Assembly (NCBI RefSeq): GCF_009671205.1
Contig: NZ_CP045309.1
Location: 2,728,001 to 2,792,000, forward strand
From: Micromonospora terminaliae
Lineage (GTDB): Bacteria; Actinomycetota; Actinomycetes; Mycobacteriales; Micromonosporaceae
Length of the DNA: 64,000 nt
Reading direction: 5' to 3'
Shown piece by piece: positions 62,334 through 64,000 of this stretch. How positions within the stretch are numbered: the first letter of the stretch is position 1; every line of letters begins with the position of its first letter. The notes below the pieces were generated by a model that worked only from the letters and a program-made list of their open reading frames with translations, did not search any database and was not told the DNA's origin. The translations under genes and the position numbers were made by a program.

Positions 62334-63530
62334 ATGACTCGACGCGGCGGACGGCTGACGCGAGCCGCGCTGCGTCTCGGCCTGCTGCTCGGCGGGGTCG
62401 CCGTGGCGTGGGGCGCCCACGAGATCGCCAACGCGGCCGCCGCCCACGCCGCCGAGCGCCCGCCCGCCGTCGACCGGCTCACCGACGTGTTGAACCCGGT
62501 CCTCGACAGGGTGAAACCGCTCCTCTCGCCCGGTCGGGCCGTCGCCGACCCGCACAGGGCCGGCAGTGCGCCCGCGCCGACCGGACGCGCCGACCGGCCG
62601 CGCGAGCGCTCCCGCCCCGACCACCGGGCCGACACCCGACGGGCCGACCGGCGCGCCGCCACACCGCGCGAGCGGTCCCGCCCCCGACCCGGCCACCGGG
62701 CCGACCCCCGTAAGGGCGGCCACCGCGCCGCCCCGGCCGCCCGGCCCGGATCGGGCCGGGACGACGGGCGACGGGCCGGGCCGGAGCGCGATCGCGGCGC
62801 GCCGCCGGGCGTGGTGGTCACGCCGGTGCGCGCCCGGGTGCTCGAGCCGGTGACGGGCGCCCTCCGACCCGTCATCGGCCGGCTGCGGCACGGGGAGCCC
62901 GCCCCCGCCGCCGGCGATGCCCGCCCGGTCGGTCCCGGCGTGCTCACCCCGGTCGGCAGGGTGCTCGCCCCGATCAGCAAGCGGCTTCCCCCGGGGCTCG
63001 ACCCGGTGTGGCAGGCCCTGAAGCGATTGGGCGAGCCGCTGGGCCACGCGCTGGAGGCGATCAAGCCGGCCAAACCGTCCAAACCGGTGACCGGTGTGCC
63101 CGACCCGCCCGCCGGACCGGTGACGGCACCGCCGGCCGCGACGCCTTCGCCGCCCGCCGCCGAGCGGACCACCCCGGACGAGCCGACCGGCCCCGTCGAC
63201 GAACCTGGACGCACCTGGGCAGGCGCGGTCGGGGCAGACGCGCACGGGTCGGCGGTCCGCCGCCCGGCGGACGCCACCGCCGTGGCGTCGCCCGAGCCGG
63301 CCGGCGCCGAGCGACCGCGCCTGCCGCGGCCGGACCGGGACCGCGCGCCGGCCACACCGGTCCCGGCGGGCAACGGCGGGGTCGGGTCGTCCGGTGCCGC
63401 CCACGGCGATACCGCCGCCACAAGCGCCACCGTCTGGGTCCCGCCGATCCTGACGGGCCGGCGCTGCCACGCGGCCGACGGTCCGGCGCGGGCCTCCCAC
63501 TCGCCCCGCCCGGGCACCCGGCCCGCCTGA
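62334..63530 (+). CDS. Pro/Arg-rich exported or membrane-anchored protein of unknown function
   Basis: The 398-residue protein starts with a basic head and one hydrophobic helix (LRLGLLLGGVAVAWGAHEIA, residues about 13-33), so it is probably exported or anchored. The remainder is low-complexity and rich in Pro, Arg and Ala, with repeated units such as VLNPVLDRVKPLL, VLEPVTGALRPVIGRL and VLTPVGRVLAPISKRLPPG, which look like a degenerate 13-15-residue helical repeat. No family is recognised. The ATG at 62334 follows GGAGGGG; GTG 62325 would lie too close to it. Confidence 0.6.
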   Translation: MTRRGGRLTRAALRLGLLLGGVAVAWGAHEIANAAAAHAAERPPAVDRLTDVLNPVLDRVKPLLSPGRAVADPHRAGSAPAPTGRADRPRERSRPDHRADTRRADRRAATPRERSRPRPGHRADPRKGGHRAAPAARPGSGRDDGRRAGPERDRGAPPGVVVTPVRARVLEPVTGALRPVIGRLRHGEPAPAAGDARPVGPGVLTPVGRVLAPISKRLPPGLDPVWQALKRLGEPLGHALEAIKPAKPSKPVTGVPDPPAGPVTAPPAATPSPPAAERTTPDEPTGPVDEPGRTWAGAVGADAHGSAVRRPADATAVASPEPAGAERPRLPRPDRDRAPATPVPAGNGGVGSSGAAHGDTAATSATVWVPPILTGRRCHAADGPARASHSPRPGTRPA

Positions 63531-63678
63531 CCGCCCGCGGTAGCGGCGACCGCCCGCACCGCGCCCCGGCTCCCTCCCTCGCCCGACAGTTGCGCGGCCA
63601 CTCACGGCCGGCGCCGGCCAAGGACCATCCCGGCGCCCTGCGACTTCCGCGATCACTCTGGTGACCAGGAGTTCCCTC

Positions 63679-64000
63679 ATGAGCACAGCCACACCCGTCG
63701 TCCGGGCCCGGTGGTGCGACATCGGCCGGATCGCCGATCTCGTCGCCGACGCACTCTCCCCCACCGCCCTCGCGGCGTGGCTCGTCCCCGACACGCAACG
63801 CCGCACCGCCGTGCTGGCGGCCGTGGCCCGGATCTGGACCGAACACGCGATGTTGTTCGGCGACGCGTTCCTGCTCCACGACGGCACGGCGGCGACCGTC
63901 TGGTTCCATCGCTACCGGCCCATCCCGTCGCCGAGCCGGTACGCCGACCGCCTGGCCGCGGCCGCCGGCCCCGACGAGGAGCGCTTCCTGCGGCTCGACG
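63679..64000 (+). CDS. GNAT-like acetyltransferase, N-terminal part (cut by window end)
   Basis: The frame is open from the ATG at 63679 to the end of the window (107 residues). The ATG follows CCAGGAG. The sequence begins STATPVVRARWCDIGRIADL, as in N-acetyltransferase N-termini, and contains MLFGDAFLLHDGTAATVWFH, the beta-strand pair before the acetyl-CoA motif, which itself would lie outside. The call is therefore tentative. Confidence 0.55.
   Translation, partial: MSTATPVVRARWCDIGRIADLVADALSPTALAAWLVPDTQRRTAVLAAVARIWTEHAMLFGDAFLLHDGTAATVWFHRYRPIPSPSRYADRLAAAAGPDEERFLRLD

Overview
This is a gene-dense, very GC-rich window (by eye above 70% G+C) with strong third-position GC, many GTG starts, 4-nt stop/start overlaps and near-perfect hairpin terminators without U-tracts. 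It is chromosomal DNA of a filamentous actinomycete. The mix of a conservon, a SapB-type lanthipeptide locus, F420-type flavoenzymes and secreted GH10/GH18/GH92 enzymes fits Micromonosporaceae (Micromonospora-like). That family call is inference, since the window has no rRNA. I see no tRNA, CRISPR array, insertion sequence or prophage.

Left part (1-6126): a tightly overlapping acyl-CoA operon (SDR, quinone-oxidoreductase-like MDR, FabG-like SDR, MaoC hydratase, an APH-type kinase overlapping an ACAD10/11-like acyl-CoA dehydrogenase), then a MalY-type PLP enzyme. 6.2-7.6 kb holds a STAS anti-sigma antagonist without its phosphoserine and a GAF-ANTAR RNA-binding regulator. 7.7-10.8 kb is a probable MarR regulon: an FMN reductase, the MarR gene and an F420-type reductase/LLM oxidoreductase pair, tied together by five copies of one palindrome. 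10.98-16.4 kb is a single 1819-residue acyl-CoA carboxylase with the domain order of eukaryotic ACC.

16.5-25.3 kb is a sugar-uptake locus: a three-gene ABC importer (binding lipoprotein, permease, double ATPase), a divergent LacI-family repressor and a secreted GH92 alpha-mannosidase. A shared TGACAACG-type LacI operator lies in the importer/regulator gap and again in front of the mannosidase. 25.4-40.6 kb is mostly housekeeping and accessory genes: GNAT, DUF1330, ABM monooxygenase, MFS with an ABM-like tail, SRPBCC plus formaldehyde-dehydrogenase-like ADH, GH10-CBM2 xylanase, Na+/H+ antiporter, YciO, YbdK-type ligase, VOC and SGNH proteins.

40.9-44.6 kb is a conservon (cvnABCD) whose kinase-like protein has no sensor or membrane part, followed by a StyA-like FAD monooxygenase. 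44.7-51.2 kb carries a mycofactocin-type SDR, a nitronate monooxygenase, a membrane-anchored glutaredoxin-like protein, a large FAD/Fe-S D-lactate dehydrogenase-type oxidase and a secreted S1 protease.

The most notable locus is 51.2-59.2 kb, a ram/amf-type (SapB) class III lanthipeptide cluster. It encodes a LanKC synthetase, two tandem 39-residue precursors whose cores almost equal SapB, two ABC exporter genes, and two orphan NarL/LuxR-type regulators with degenerate receiver domains. The two peptide genes are unannotated by length-limited gene finding and are bracketed by RNA hairpins. SapB acts in raising aerial hyphae in Streptomyces; if the host is Micromonospora-like, which lacks true aerial mycelium, its role here is open. 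The window ends with a GH18 protein, a nucleotidyltransferase, a diacylglycerol-kinase-type lipid kinase, a Pro/Arg-rich exported protein and a GNAT-like gene cut by the window edge.
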